This document shows positions 43,896 to 54,599 of a stretch of 64,000 bases of DNA, one piece after another (position 1 is the first letter of the stretch; each line of letters begins with the position of its first letter). This DNA is from Perognathus longimembris pacificus (taxonomy: Eukaryota; Chordata; Mammalia; Rodentia; Heteromyidae), in assembly GCF_023159225.1 (NCBI RefSeq), contig NC_063168.1:48319062-48383061 (forward strand), written 5' to 3'. The notes under the pieces are model-generated. The model made no database searches, was not told the origin of the DNA, and was given only the letters and a program-made list of their open reading frames with translations. Made by a program: the position numbers and the translations under genes.

Positions 43896-44297
43896 CTCTA
43901 CTGTAGTGATTCTCAATCTTCACTGTACTAGTTTGTAAAAAGAAGCACTTGTAGCTGAAATGGCAGTTCATGCCTGAAATAATGGTGACTGGAACTGAGA
44001 CATTAAAAGTAAAATGGGAGGGGAGAGACTCAGGACCCATAGCAAGCTAACAAAACTGGGTTTGATGGAAGTCCAGATGTAGTGGATGAGAAGGAAGAGT
44101 CAACAATGGCTCTATTCCTTGAGATAAATATATATGAAGAAGAGCAGGGGAGAGAAATTAATAGGCTTCTTTGAACATAAAAATGGAGGGCATGATAGGC
44201 TGCTGTGTGTTTAAGTCTAGAGTCCAGGAAAAGGCCCTTACACTGGAGATCTACAAAAATCAAGCCATTAAGGTGATGATTTAAAAGATGTCTTAAG

Positions 44298-44400
44298 TGG
44301 GCCACATGTGGAGTCTACCTACAATCCCAGTACTCAGGAGGCCAAGGCAAGAGCATCACAAGTTTCCGGCCCACTTAGGTTACGTAGCAAAACTCTTTTC
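44298..44400 (+). mobile_element. B1-like SINE monomer, sense
   Basis: 'cctacaatcccagtactcag', 'gaggccaaggcaagagcatc' and 'ttacgtagcaaaactct'. Confidence 0.7.
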
Positions 44401-44804
44401 TAAAAGAAAAAGTCATGTAAAAAGTGTTCAGACAGCATGAACAAGAAATGAGAGCCCTGCATCTGTAGTGACCACAAGAAGTGGCCCTACTTTCCCTCCT
44501 ATGCACGAGGGCTCTGCTGACTCTTAGCTTACTTATTCAGGCCTCTGATGTCCTGCCTTGTTCTTGACTATTTCTTTCCTGCACACCCCCCACCCCCCAT
44601 ACAGTCCTCTCTCCTGTGCTCTCATCCATTTGTAGATGTGCTCTTCCAGAACCACAGTTCTGATGCCTCTAATTCATACTCTGTTGCTGACTCTTACATT
44701 CTCTTCCTGTTCTCCACCACCCACCCATCCACCCCTCCTAATAGGATACTTGGTTTCACCAAGCTTTGTTTGTGCCAATGAACTGGGGGAAGGGTATTTT
44801 TTCT

Positions 44805-45048
44805 TTGTTTTTGAGCTGGTACCTTGAAACTCAGGACCAGGATGCTTTTCCTTGGAGAGGCACTCCAGCAGTCTTTTTCTCTCAAAGTTGGCACTCTACG
44901 CATTGAACCATAGCTCCACTTCCAGGTTTTTACTGGTTATTGAGGAGTCTCATGGACTTTTCTGCCTGGGCTGCCTTTCAACCTTGACCCTCGGAACTCA
45001 GCCGCCTAAGCAGCTAGAATTATAGGTGTGAGCCACCACTGCCTAGCC
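44805..45048 (-). mobile_element. B1L-Geo SINE, antisense, with internal insertion
   Basis: 'gctggtaccttgaaactcag' to 'gtgtgagccaccactgccta'. About 25 extra bases lie near 'gagaggcactccagcagtct'. Confidence 0.75.
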
Positions 45049-45179
45049 AGTATTGGAGGGCATCTCTGTCTATCCAGCTGCAGGGAGCAAGAGATAGGGA
45101 AATATCAGAAGAGGCTGAACACATGGAACTGTGGAAGACCAAAATTCTCTCCCAAGGGAAACCAACTGACTTAAATTAG

Positions 45180-46110
45180 AAGTCTTTTTTTTTTTTTTTT
45201 TTTAATGTGCTAGGGATCCCTGTTGCTTTGGTTCGCTTTGGGTGTGGTTCTTCCCACCAGAAGATGGTTGGTGGAGCTTTTGTAGCCCTGTAATTCTACT
45301 TGTGATGAGATGGAATTACAATGTGAGTTCATAAACTGCCTAGTTGGTGAATAATAGAGTTTAAATCTCCTGAAGAAAGTGAAATATGAAATCACATTAA
45401 CATTCATTGCCATCTGCTTACCATGGTCTAATTTGAAAATCAAGCACAATTAATTTTTAATCCTAGGTCAGCTTTCCTAGTGCCACCTGTCCCTCTTCCC
45501 CTCTTCTCATCACCTCCCCCATCCAACAGCCAGAGTGTGCTCAGAGAACTTGAGACCATTTTAAATATTGATGTGAGCAGCTCATACCACACACTCTTTC
45601 TCTCTTCTTTCTCCTATTATTACTAGTATAGTGGCTTATATAGTTCTAAATGTAGTGCAGGTTACAAATAAATTCTGTAAACTAGGGATGGGGGGGTGCC
45701 CATATACCATCTTCTTTGTTTGATGACAAGTGAATACAGGCAGAAGCAGAAAGCTGACGCTGAACTCGAAGAAATTGTAATACGACCATGTCCCAGCATC
45801 TGTAGATGTTTTCGTCTGTCTGTGAGAAGCCAGAGTCATTGAGTTTGGAAAATGATCTGGATGCTTCAGGGTTTTGATAAGTGTAGGTTGCAGGGCCCCA
45901 TTTCTCAACAGCTGATTTTTGGATGGGAAGCAGTTCCATAACAGAAGACACAGGCTTGGCAGGCAAAGGCTACTCACCACATTGAAGCTGACATAATCAA
46001 ATATCCTTCAAAATAGGCAGATCAGAACGAAATCAGCTGCTACCAGCACCTTGAGAAGCTAGCATCCTTCAGGAAAGGAGCTCTTTTGACTGTGCATATA
46101 TTTTTTATTC
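45180..46110. other. Repeat-poor stretch; possible conserved element or minus-strand exon
   Basis: After a T run at 45185-45203 there are about 900 bases with no recognised repeat. On the minus strand a frame open for 94 codons (45682-45966) overlaps another of 114 codons (45636-45980). Neither gives a protein I recognise. A minus-strand AG lies just before the first frame, but its polypyrimidine tract is poor. It could be an AT-rich conserved non-coding element (45290-45470) next to an unrecognised exon or pseudogene, or chance. Confidence 0.2.
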
Positions 46111-46151
46111 ATAGATTTTATTTATTCATCTATCCATTTGTTTGTTGTTTG

Positions 46152-46291
46152 TTTATTGAGACAGGATCTTAATATATAGCACAGATTGTCATGGAGCTCA
46201 CTATGTGGGACAGACTAGCCTCCAACTTTTGATTCTCCTACCTCAGCTTCCTAAGTATTAGGATTACAGACTTACACTACCATGCCTAATT
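46152..46291 (-). mobile_element. B1-like SINE, antisense, full length
   Basis: 'attgagacaggatcttaata', 'ggagctcactatgtgggaca', 'cctcagcttcctaagtatta' and 'cactaccatgccta' cover a whole B1-type monomer. Confidence 0.85.
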
Positions 46292-46299
46292 TTTTTCGT

Positions 46300-46566
46300 G
46301 TGTGTGTGTGTATGTGTGTGTGTGTGTGTGTGTACGCACGCGTGCCAGTTCTGGGGCTTTAACTCAGGACCTAAACACTGTCCTTGAGCTTTTGTGCTCA
46401 AGACTAGCTCTCTATCACTTGAACTACAGTTCTACTTCTGGCTTTTTGGTGGATAATTGGAGATGATTCTTATAGGCTTTCCTGCACAAGCTGGCTTGGA
46501 ACCTTGATCCTCAGATCTGAACCTCCTGAGTAGCTAGGATCACAGGCATGAGCCACTTGCATCCAT
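46300..46566 (-). mobile_element. B1L-Geo SINE, antisense, (GT)n at tail
   Basis: (GT)n with variants at 46300-46335, then Geo and B1-like halves ending 'gcatgagccacttgcatcc'. Confidence 0.87.
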
Positions 46567-46579
46567 CTTTATTAATTCA

Positions 46580-46690
46580 TTTTTATTTCCCTATGTAAAT
46601 AAGGCTGGCCTTAAACTCATGGGCTCAAGCCATCCTCCTGCCTCAATCTCCCTAATAGTTGTCCCTCAAGAGTGTGCCACCATAATTGGC
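46580..46690 (-). mobile_element. B1-like SINE monomer, antisense
   Basis: 'aaggctggccttaaactcat', 'gccatcctcctgcctcaatc' and 'gtgtgccaccataattggct'. Confidence 0.75.
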
Positions 46691-47062
46691 TGAGCGAGGT
46701 ATTTATGTGAAGATGGAACTTTTGATGGAGAATGACCTGTTTTGAGAAAATAAAAGCCATCATGGGAAATGGGCTATGCCTCTAGGCTAGAGATTCACTT
46801 TTCAGTAAGTTGCAAGGTAGATGGTATTCATGGGCTAAAAACTCAGAATGTCAGCTAAATTTGGCCTCTATAAAGAGAAATTAGGTCACAAGTACAGTAT
46901 TTTTTTTTTAACCAGAAGTGACTGCAAGGGAAGAAATTTAAAGAAGCTCCTAATGGAAAACAAGTCAATTATTAACTTCAGGATCAACAAAAATGTAACA
47001 AATTTAAATTTAATCATAATACACAACAATTACCTACTTTGTTTATGCATGTAAATACCACA

Positions 47063-47339
47063 TATTGAACCTTTTTGCTCAAGGTAAGCATTCTAGTCCT
47101 TGACCCACCGCTCCATTTCTGGCTTTTTTTGGAACCTTCCTGTCCAGGCTGGCCTTGAACCACAATCCTCAGATCTCAGCCTCCTGAGTAGATAGAATTA
47201 CAGGCAAAAGCCATCAGCACCTGGCTTTCTTTTTTCTTTTTAAGACAGCATCTCACTCTTTGGCCCAGACAGGACTTGAACTCACAATAATGTCACCAGC
47301 TCTCTAAGTGCTGAGGTTATGAGCATGCACCATTGCCCT
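47063..47339 (-). mobile_element. Truncated B1L-Geo followed by B1-like monomer, both antisense
   Basis: 47063-47224 is B1L-Geo missing the Geo start ('ttttgctcaaggtaagcatt' to 'aaaagccatcagcacctggc'). 47226-47339 is a B1-like monomer ('agacagcatctcactctttg' to 'tgagcatgcaccattgccct'). Confidence 0.72.
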
Positions 47340-47407
47340 TGCCTTCATTATTCTTTTCAGATTGACTTACAGTTATTTGCATATGTTCATTAACACATTT
47401 TTAAATG

Positions 47408-47623
47408 ACCTTTCTTTTCTTCTTTTCTTTTTGTCAGTCCTGGGGCGTGGACTCAGGGTCTGAGCACTGTCCCTGGCTTCTTTTTGCTCAAGGCTAGCAC
47501 TCTGCCACTTGTGCCACAGCACCACTTCTGGCTTTTTTCTATATACGTGGTGCTGAGGAATCGAACCCAGGGCTTCATGTATACGAGGCAAGCACTCTAC
47601 CACTAGACCATATTCCTAGCCCC
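47408..47623 (-). mobile_element. IDL-Geo SINE, antisense
   Basis: C/T-rich tail (TTCTTTTCTTC), a complete body and the left half ending 'gaccatattcctagcccc'. Confidence 0.93.
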
Positions 47624-48014
47624 ATGCTCTTTCTTTTAAAGGGCAAGATGGAACACTTTCTGTAAGTGTAATATATGGGGCCAAATTAACTTTAAGTTCC
47701 AAATACAGTGTCAGAACTAAGAATATGACCTAAGGATTTAAAGCTGACTTAAGCAGTTTGATAACAGTTAGATTTAACCATAAGAGTAGTTCATTTGTAT
47801 GTGGGTCTTACATTATTTTAAAACTTTTTGTTGCTTATATAATATTTATGATAGAAATGAACCCAACATTCTTAAATAAGGATATAATTTGGGGGCAGAA
47901 ACGTGCCAAGCTGATCATGTTGTTCTGTATACCTGCCTTTTCCTTCCTTCTGTCCTTCCATTTTTTCTTTTCATTCTTTATTTTCTTTTCATTCTTTCTT
48001 TTTGATTTATTTAT

Positions 48015-48021
48015 TTATTTT

Positions 48022-48060
<39 letters not shown>

Positions 48061-48249
48061 AGGCCTGGGCCTTGGACTCAGGACCTGAGCACTGTCCCTG
48101 GCTTCTTCCCGCTCAAGGCTAGCACTCTGCCACCTGAGCCACAGCGTCCCTTCTGGCCGTTTTCCATATATGTGGCGCTGGGGAATCGAACCGAGAGCTT
48201 CATGTGTAGGAGGCAAGCACTCTTGCCACTAGGCCATATTCCTAGCCCT
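48015..48249 (-). mobile_element. IDL-Geo SINE, antisense, young-type with very long tail
   Basis: T tract of about 36 preceded by TTTA units. Body has 'cttcccgctcaag' and 'gggccttggact'. The left half diverges ('accgagagcttcatgtgtag'). Confidence 0.93.
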
Positions 48250-48255
48250 CTTTTT

Positions 48256-48525
48256 TATTTTTTGTGGTGTGTGTGTGTGTGTGCATGTGTGTGCATATGC
48301 ATGTCAGTACTGGGGCATGAATTCAAGGCCTGTGCTTTCCTTTTGCTTTCTTGCTCAATGCTGACCCTTCACCACTTGAGCCATACCTCTACTTGTGGAT
48401 TTTTGCTATTTAATTGGAGATAAGAGTCCCATGGACATTTTTGCCCAGGCTAGCTCCAAAACAAGATTCTTAGATTCAGCCTCATGAGTAGCTAGAATTA
48501 TAAGTGTGAGCCATCAGCACCAGCT
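48256..48525 (-). mobile_element. B1L-Geo SINE, antisense, (GT)n at tail
   Basis: Directly adjoins the previous SINE. (GT)n with GCAT interruptions at 48264-48303, then 'gtcagtactggggcatgaat' to 'gtgtgagccatcagcaccag'. Confidence 0.83.
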
Positions 48526-48583
48526 TCTTTTCTTTTTCCTTCCTTCTTTCCTTCCTCCTATCCTTCCTTCCTTCTTTTCTTTG

Positions 48584-48660
48584 TGGTATTCAGAATTGAG
48601 CCCAGCTCCTCTCACATGCTAGAGGCACTCTATCACTTGATCCACTCCCCCAGCCACTTA
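48584..48660 (-). mobile_element. ID-like SINE monomer, antisense, TTCC-rich tail side
   Basis: (CTTT/CTTCC) tract at 48528-48580, then 'gtattcagaattgagcccag' to 'gatccactcccccagcca'. Confidence 0.65.
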
Positions 48661-48701
48661 CTTCTTTAATATTCCACCCGTGACAATGCACTAGTAAGCC
48701 T

Positions 48702-48745
48702 GTGTATCCACAAATAGCCATCAGTGTATCCACAAATAGCCATCA
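48702..48745. repeat. Perfect 22-bp tandem duplication
   Basis: The 22-base unit starting GTGTATCCACAAATAGCC occurs twice without mismatch at 48702-48723 and 48724-48745. Confidence 0.97.
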
Positions 48746-49239
48746 ACTATGTTCATCCAGTGCCTGAAAAGCAAGCCTTGAGACAGTAAATTACATTATT
48801 CTACTCACTTCTTTATTCCTAGTTCTCTTTCAGAAATGCTAACTGTGAAGGAGTCTGCACATATATGTATTTTGGTGGCAGGCAACACTTTTTTAAGTAA
48901 AAATGTTGTCACCTCAAGCTTGACATGATCACATTTGGGGTTAACTACTTCCTTTTGTGGGGATCTGAGCTGAGCATTGCAACATGTTTAGTGGCTCCCT
49001 GCCCTCTGCACACACCAGATACCTGCAATGCCTGTCTTTACTTCCTCAGTAGTGGCAACCAAACAGTCTTGTGACACTGACAAACGTCCCTGGCAGGGTG
49101 GGGGAGAGGAAACAAAAATGCCCTCCAATTAAAAACCAATCCTCATCACAATTTTCCTGGTGCCAACTACTACACATTAAGAGTGAATTATCTCTCGAAA
49201 GCAATGCCTTCCACCTAGAGTTCACCTTTTCTAGCTCAT

Positions 49240-50110
49240 CCAAGATTTAGGCTTCATCTACATTACTAACTCTGCAGCAAAGAACATCTAAACAGTGATT
49301 AAAATGTATTATACCACTCGGCATCTGATAACTGAGACATGTTGAGAGAGAAGGTTCTCCCTAAAGTATAATTAGGCTATGTAAATTACCTCAGTATTTG
49401 AAAATCTGGAATAAAATTGAAAATGAGAAGAATTCCATCCTGACATTCTGACATGTGGGTTAGGCATCTCTTCCAGGGAGGGGGACTTTGCTCCCAATAT
49501 CTTCCTAATCTTTTGTCTCAATGGAGCTTGCTTTAGCTTTTTAAGAAACTGGGGCTGAATGCATAAGGGGTTTGAGCTGGTAAAAGGCACTCCAGTGACG
49601 AATCTCTGGCCAGAGTAAGAAGTACTGGGTTTAGGACATAAATAGCTGCTTCATCATCAAAGCCGCCTGCCCAAGAGAAGGCTTTCATGAGAACCCAGTT
49701 CATTGTGTGAAAATTCAGATGACTGAACTATAATTAGCTCGATTAGTCAACGTTTTAATTCATAGGATTCTGGCTTTGATGTGTTCCTTTCTCACAGAAT
49801 CAAAGCTAATAATTCTGGAATCATAATTGGGAGCTGAGAGCCAGCTTGAAATATGGGGAGCTCCTCACCTCCTTGGCAACTCTGCTTCAAAAACTGCTGC
49901 TTCCTGGCCCTCCAAGCTGCTGAACCCAGGCCAAACACCTTAGTCTTGCCCTTGGCACACCTTGCTTCAGAGGATATTTCTAGGCACCTTGCTGTAAGTC
50001 AAGATGTTTGGTATTTAGGTCCTAAATTTATAATGTTTGGCATTAAAATTTAGTGCCAGTGCCTATAAAGCCTGAACAAAGAATAATGTTTAATAAATGT
50101 TTTCTGATGT
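49240..50110. other. Candidate conserved non-coding element (enhancer-like)
   Basis: About 870 bases with no transposon signature, in a window where SINEs otherwise occur every few hundred bases. The part at 49700-49840 is AT-rich with homeodomain-type TAATTA at 49731-49736. It also holds an inverted pair of TCF/LEF-type heptamers (CTTTGAT 49774-49780, ATCAAAG 49799-49805). No frame on either strand is convincing. The enhancer reading is inference from motif content and repeat exclusion. Confidence 0.3.
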
Positions 50111-50281
50111 GGCAAAATGGTAGAGCAGTTCATTAGTTGGTTGCCTATTCAATAACTATCCTCCTGACCTCAGGAATAAAACTTGATTGAAACCATCAGT
50201 TTTCGTTAAACATAAGCCCTTGAAATAATTCTCATGTGGATTACTAGATAATTCTCTAAAAGATTCCTTGCTTTGAAAGGT

Positions 50282-50758
50282 AGGGCCAGGTGCTGGTGGC
50301 TCATACCTCCATCCTAGCTATTCAGGAGGCTGAAATTTGAAGATCATTGGTCAAAGCCAACCTGTGCAGGAAGGTCTGTGAAACTTATTACCAATAAACT
50401 ATTGAAAAAGCCAGAAATGGGGCTGGGGATATGGCTTAGTGGCAAGAGAGCTTGCTTCGTACACATGAGGCCCTGGGTTCGATTCTCCAGCACCACATAT
50501 ACAGAAAACAGCCAGAAGTGGCGCTGTGGCTCAAGTGGTAGAGTGCTAGCCTTGAGCAAAAGGAAGCCAGGGACAGTGCTCAGGCCCTGAGTCCAAGGCC
50601 CAGGACTGGCCAAAAAAAAAAAAAGAAAAAAAAAGAAAAGAAAAAGCCAGAAGTGGAGCTATGGCTTACTCAAGTGGTAGTGTGCTAGCCTTGAACAAAA
50701 GAAGCTCAAGGACAATGCCCAGGCCCTGAGTTCAAGCCCCAGGACCCTCACAAAAAAA
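50282..50758 (+). mobile_element. B1L-Geo SINE, sense, split by a sense IDL-Geo
   Basis: The left piece (50282-50418) holds the B1-like half and 'gaaaaagccagaaat'. The right piece (50640-50758) restarts with 'gaaaaagccagaagt' and the rest of the Geo module. It contains a small insertion 'ggcttactcaagtgg'. Confidence 0.9.
50419..50639 (+). mobile_element. IDL-Geo SINE, sense, nested
   Basis: Complete copy in a B1L-Geo host. The 15-bp target duplication has one mismatch (50404-50418 and 50640-50654). The A tail has G interruptions. Confidence 0.94.
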
Positions 50759-50761
50759 GAG

Positions 50762-50840
<79 letters not shown>

Positions 50841-50915
50841 AGAGAAAGAAAGAAAGAGAAAGGAGGGAGGGAGGGAAGGAGGGAGGGAGGGAAGAAGGAA
50901 GGAAGGAAGGAAGGG
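50759..50915. repeat. (GAAA)n/(GGGA)n polypurine microsatellite, SINE tail
   Basis: About 20 GAAA units, then AGAGAAAG and GGGA/GGAA units, directly following the Geo end 'ccccaggaccctcac'. Minus-strand Phe/Leu/Ser frames are its translation. Confidence 0.97.
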
Positions 50916-50930
50916 GAAAGGTGGATATAA

Positions 50931-51147
50931 AGCCAGGCATCAGTGGCTCATGTCTGAGGATCACAGTCCAAAGCCATCCTGGGCAGGAAAGTCTGTGAGA
51001 CTCTTATCTTCAATTTAACCACCAAAAAGCTAGAGGTAGTGCTGTGGCTCAAAAAAGAAGCCAGCTAGCCTTGAGTGAAAAAGCTCAGGGACAATTCCTA
51101 TGCCCCCAAGTTCAAACACCAGGACCAGCACAAACAAACAAAAAACC
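50931..51147 (+). mobile_element. B1L-Geo SINE, sense, with internal deletion
   Basis: 'ccaggcatcagtggctcatg' is joined directly to 'tctgaggatcacagtccaaa', losing about 35 bases of the B1-like half. The rest runs to 'cacaaacaaacaaaaaacc'. Confidence 0.82.
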
Positions 51148-51175
51148 AAGGGTAGACAAAGAAACAGACTTCTAC

Positions 51176-51346
51176 TACTGTGGTACTACTTGTACCATAG
51201 TTCCATTTCCAGATTTTTGCTGGTTATTTGGAGATATGAGTCTCATGGACTTTTTTTTTGTCCAGACTAGCTTTGAACTGCAATTCTCAGATCATAGCCT
51301 CCTGAGTTACGTAGGATTATAGGTGTGAACCACAAGGGCCTGGCTC
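51176..51346 (-). mobile_element. Truncated B1L-Geo SINE, antisense
   Basis: Begins in the Geo module ('ccatagttccatttccagat') and ends 'gtgtgaaccacaagggcctg'. Confidence 0.8.
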
Positions 51347-51459
51347 ATTTCTTATTGTAAAACCATTATCAGTTAGATTTTTTTTTCATATAGCTAAAAT
51401 AATTCTAATACAAGTGATGAATGAAATTGTCTGTATAGGAGAGAATCAAGTAAAAGATA

Positions 51460-51670
51460 TGCTTACTGCATACCTAGTGTATATATCAGGACCATAGAAA
51501 CTTGGCTTCAATTCTCACAATAATGTCATGAAGTGGTATCTCTTATTTACATTTTACAGGTGGGGAAATTAAAGCTTTGTGAACATAAACAAACTTCTAT
51601 AAATCATCCAGTTATTATGTATACAGACTCAAACCCATATCTACTCAGCTCCGCATACTTCTCTACATTC
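51460..51670 (+). mobile_element. MIR, sense
   Basis: 'tttacattttacaggtgggg', 'aaattaaagctttgtgaaca' and 'cagactcaaacccatatcta' in MIR order. Confidence 0.72.
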
Positions 51671-51849
51671 TCTCTTTCCTGGTCTTTCCAAAGACATAAT
51701 GGAAGAGACAGAGATAAGAGGAAAGATAGATGATAGATGATCTCCAATTTATGATGGCTTGACCAAAATGATTTTTTAAATTTTACAATGGTGCCTGACT
51801 TCAAATTATGATTTTTTCCCCCTAGGCTGGTGATAGGCACTGTGCTTCT

Positions 51850-51965
51850 TTCTGCTTTTCTCTAATGCTGGGCATCAAACCAAGAGCCTCACAGATGCTA
51901 GGCAGGTGGTGCAGCCCAAGATGGCTTGAACTTAAGGTCCTCCTGCCTATTCTCTTCAGCTTGTT
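51850..51965 (-). mobile_element. ID-like and B1-like fragments, antisense
   Basis: 'taatgctgggcatcaaacca' to 'aggcaggtggtgcagccc' is ID-like. 'ggcttgaacttaaggtcctc' looks like a B1-like remnant. Confidence 0.45.
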
Positions 51966-51989
51966 GATTGACACATCCCCTCTTCCCCC

Positions 51990-53540
51990 TACCCCCACCC
52001 CCATCCCAATGCTAGCTGATCCTCTCTATTAATACTGGGCCACACAGTGAGCTCTATGAAAACAACAGTGCTATTAAACTGCATGTATTAGGTGAATTAG
52101 GTGCATTTCCAATTCACAATATTTTAAATTTCCAATGAGTTTTGGAGACAAAAATCTAATCATAAATCAAATGGCATCTATAGTTGATGGTATGGAACAA
52201 AAAGGAATAAGGAACAAATCTCCTATCTAGTGAAATGGCCTACTGAGTAATGAATCCATTGTCTTAGTCTGAAACAGCCATTAATAGAGATCCTGGATTC
52301 TGCTTCTATGCACACAGGAGTAGGAAACACCTTTAGACATTTTGACCTGAGGGGCTCCTAAAATCCTTCCCATGGTATTTGTGGAGGCCAAAGACAGAGA
52401 AGTCCTCACTCTCACCTTCATAACAGTCTCTGCAGACTAATTCACAAAGAGTACAGCTTTCTGTGTTTGCCAGCCTTTTCCTCACACCCTTCCTGCCTTC
52501 CCAACACTTCTCCCCAACAACACAAAACAGTAAAGAAGGAGAGTGAAAATAGAGATAACCTCTTGAGAAGGAGCTGGGACCATCCAGACTCAGTTTTGTT
52601 CAAATGAGGACTGGTTCTAGTGAAGGTATGGAAGGTGTTGTAGACTGAGTTGCATTTTCTGGAGACCCTGTAGGACACAGGTGGGGAAGAGTGGGGATGC
52701 CCATCGGGACATTGCCTGTCCCTGGGTAACTCCAGACAGTGAAATGAACGAATCCCAGGCTCACCCTCTCTCATTTTCTGCCTTTGTAAACAGAAGTAAA
52801 AAGGGCCATTGACCATAAAAGCCTACAGATGCATGGTAGCTTCTGGTGGCCCTGAGCACCTGGGACCATGGGGTGAGACAGACTAGAGAACACACTAGCA
52901 CTGGTTCCAGTGTTTCCCCCTGTATCTAGCTGCTCACTTCTCCACCTCCCATCAACTTCATGTATCTACTGATCACCCAAAGACAGACGTTTCTTCTATT
53001 TCCTGAGATACTGTGAAGAACTGATCCATGAGCTCATTTCTATATATTACCCACCCCAGTATGACATGTTGACAAGCCTGGAATAATAAGGTGAATCTGC
53101 AGGAGAATCCACAAGATCCTGGGTTCATGAGATCTACAGAAGCCAAAGAAAGAAGACATGCAAATACTAAGAGTATCCTACCCAGCCCAAGGCAGCTGTC
53201 CTGTTGAGACAGATAGGAAGGCAATAACTAGGTGAAGTAATGAGGAGCTTGTCAGTGGTGGCGAAAGAGCTGTTTGGGGATGTCGTAGGGCCTGAAATCA
53301 TGAGGAGAGATAGGAGGGAAGAAGTGTTTCCAGACAATTCTTTTAGGAAGTCTAGCTCTGCAGGGGATTGGAGAAATGAAAGCAGATGAACATAGAGAAT
53401 TGAAGATCAGAGATAGTGCATCTTTAGATGCTGATGAGAATATTTCTATAGAAAGGGAGAAATTGATGATACTGAAGGAAAAATATTTATAAATGGGGGA
53501 GGGGCTTTGGAAAAGGGAGTGCACAGAGTTCATTCGCTTT
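51990..53540. other. About 1.5 kb without recognised repeats
   Basis: Minus frames at 52442-52816, 52973-53224 and 53252-53533 are open for 83-124 codons but give no recognisable product and have no obvious splice partners. Purine-rich plus strand at 53230-53520 explains part of the openness. It could be unrecognised exonic, regulatory or ancient repeat sequence. Confidence 0.25.
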
Positions 53541-53544
53541 GTGT

Positions 53545-53612
53545 AAGCTTTTCCTTGTGCTGGGAATCATATGTTCTAGGCAAGTGCTCTACTGAGCTAT
53601 TTCCTCAGCCCT
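53545..53612 (-). mobile_element. ID-like SINE monomer, antisense
   Basis: 'cttgtgctgggaatcatatg' to 'gagctatttcctcagcc'. Confidence 0.65.
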
Positions 53613-53895
53613 CAGTGTACACTCTTTACACAGTTTTATTTAATGTGGCATTCGGACAGACATCTGTTCCATTTGTCCCCAAGTAGCTACCTGGTCTCGA
53701 TGGAGCCAAGAGGGCACTGGAAAGATTCCATGATTAGAGTCTCCCTTAGCTTTCCATGCTGGCCCAAGCTATGTAAAATCTGCACCAGCATGTGCCGCCT
53801 TATTTCCCAGGGCCTCAACTTCCCAAGATTCATCTTCCCTTTGTTTTTCAGAAATCAAGCTTTTGTGTCTGAAAACTCTCAGTAATACAATTCTT

Positions 53896-54180
53896 GAGGC
53901 CAACTGTGATGGCTCACGCCTATAATCTCAGCTACTCTGGCGATTAGGAGCATGGTGTGAAATCCAGCTCAGACAATGGAGTTAATAAGACCCCATGTCA
54001 ACAAATAAGCCAGTCATGGGGCTCTCAGCTATAATTTCAGGTAAGTAGGAGGCATAGGAACGAGGATTGGATCCAGACAAAAACCACTAAACCTTATCTG
54101 AAAAGTAACTGAAGCAAAATGTCTAGTGGTGTGGCTTCCGTGCAAGACGGAGTCCAAATCCTAGTATAGTCATGCACACA
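53896..54180 (+). mobile_element. Composite SINE: two B1-like units plus ID-like end, sense
   Basis: Unit 1 is 'gtgatggctcacgcctataa' to 'gaccccatgtcaacaaataa'. Unit 2 is 'gctctcagctataatttcag' to 'actaaaccttatctg'. The end 'tgtctagtggtgtggcttcc' and 'ggagtccaaatcctagtata' is ID-like. It resembles an old B1-dimer joined to an ID element. Confidence 0.5.
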
Positions 54181-54185
54181 AAATG

Positions 54186-54330
54186 GACGATGAACTGCAT
54201 TTACTGGCATCACTCCACCTTATAGGTGAGGAAATTGAGGTATGACGATGTTTAACGGCCTGCCATGTACCTGGCAAGTGGAGAGATGGGGATCTAAATC
54301 CTAGCAATGGGTCTGGAACCCTCTCTTGAA
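54186..54330 (+). mobile_element. MIR fragment, sense
   Basis: 'ccaccttataggtgaggaaa' and 'gatggggatctaaatcctag' match the MIR core and flank. It starts right where the composite SINE ends. Confidence 0.65.
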
Positions 54331-54459
54331 CCTCCCCTGCATTCTGCTTTCTCCATTTAGGTCTTCTTAGGGAAGCCCAAGATCCTTTGAAACAATAGAA
54401 GAAGCATTAGTAGTCTAGCTGAATTTAGGAAACCTTACTTTTGAGGAGGGTCACTTATA

Positions 54460-54460
<1 letters not shown>

Positions 54461-54504
<44 letters not shown>
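54461..54504. repeat. (CA)n microsatellite
   Basis: About 22 CA units. A C run of 12 or so follows at 54582-54593. Confidence 0.98.
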
Positions 54505-54505
<1 letters not shown>

Positions 54506-54599
54506 TTTCTTGAAGACCTTCAAATAAAAGGTCACCCTGATCCACCTGTGACTACTCCTGTACCCCCAGAATAGGTGCCCTCCCCCCCCCCCCAGGGCA

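Noticed and set aside
47758..48423. 221-codon plus frame, the longest plus-strand frame outside the CpG island
   Set aside because: It runs through a poly-T SINE tail (poly-Phe), an antisense IDL-Geo and an antisense B1-Geo. It is a composite of repeats.
50659..50964. Ser/Phe/Leu-rich minus frame of 101 codons
   Set aside because: Translation of the (GAAA)n tail of a SINE.
52442..53533. Three successive minus-strand frames that might be exons of one gene
   Set aside because: No recognisable protein, no matching splice-site pairs that I could identify, and a purine-rich plus strand explains part of the openness. Kept only as an unannotated stretch.
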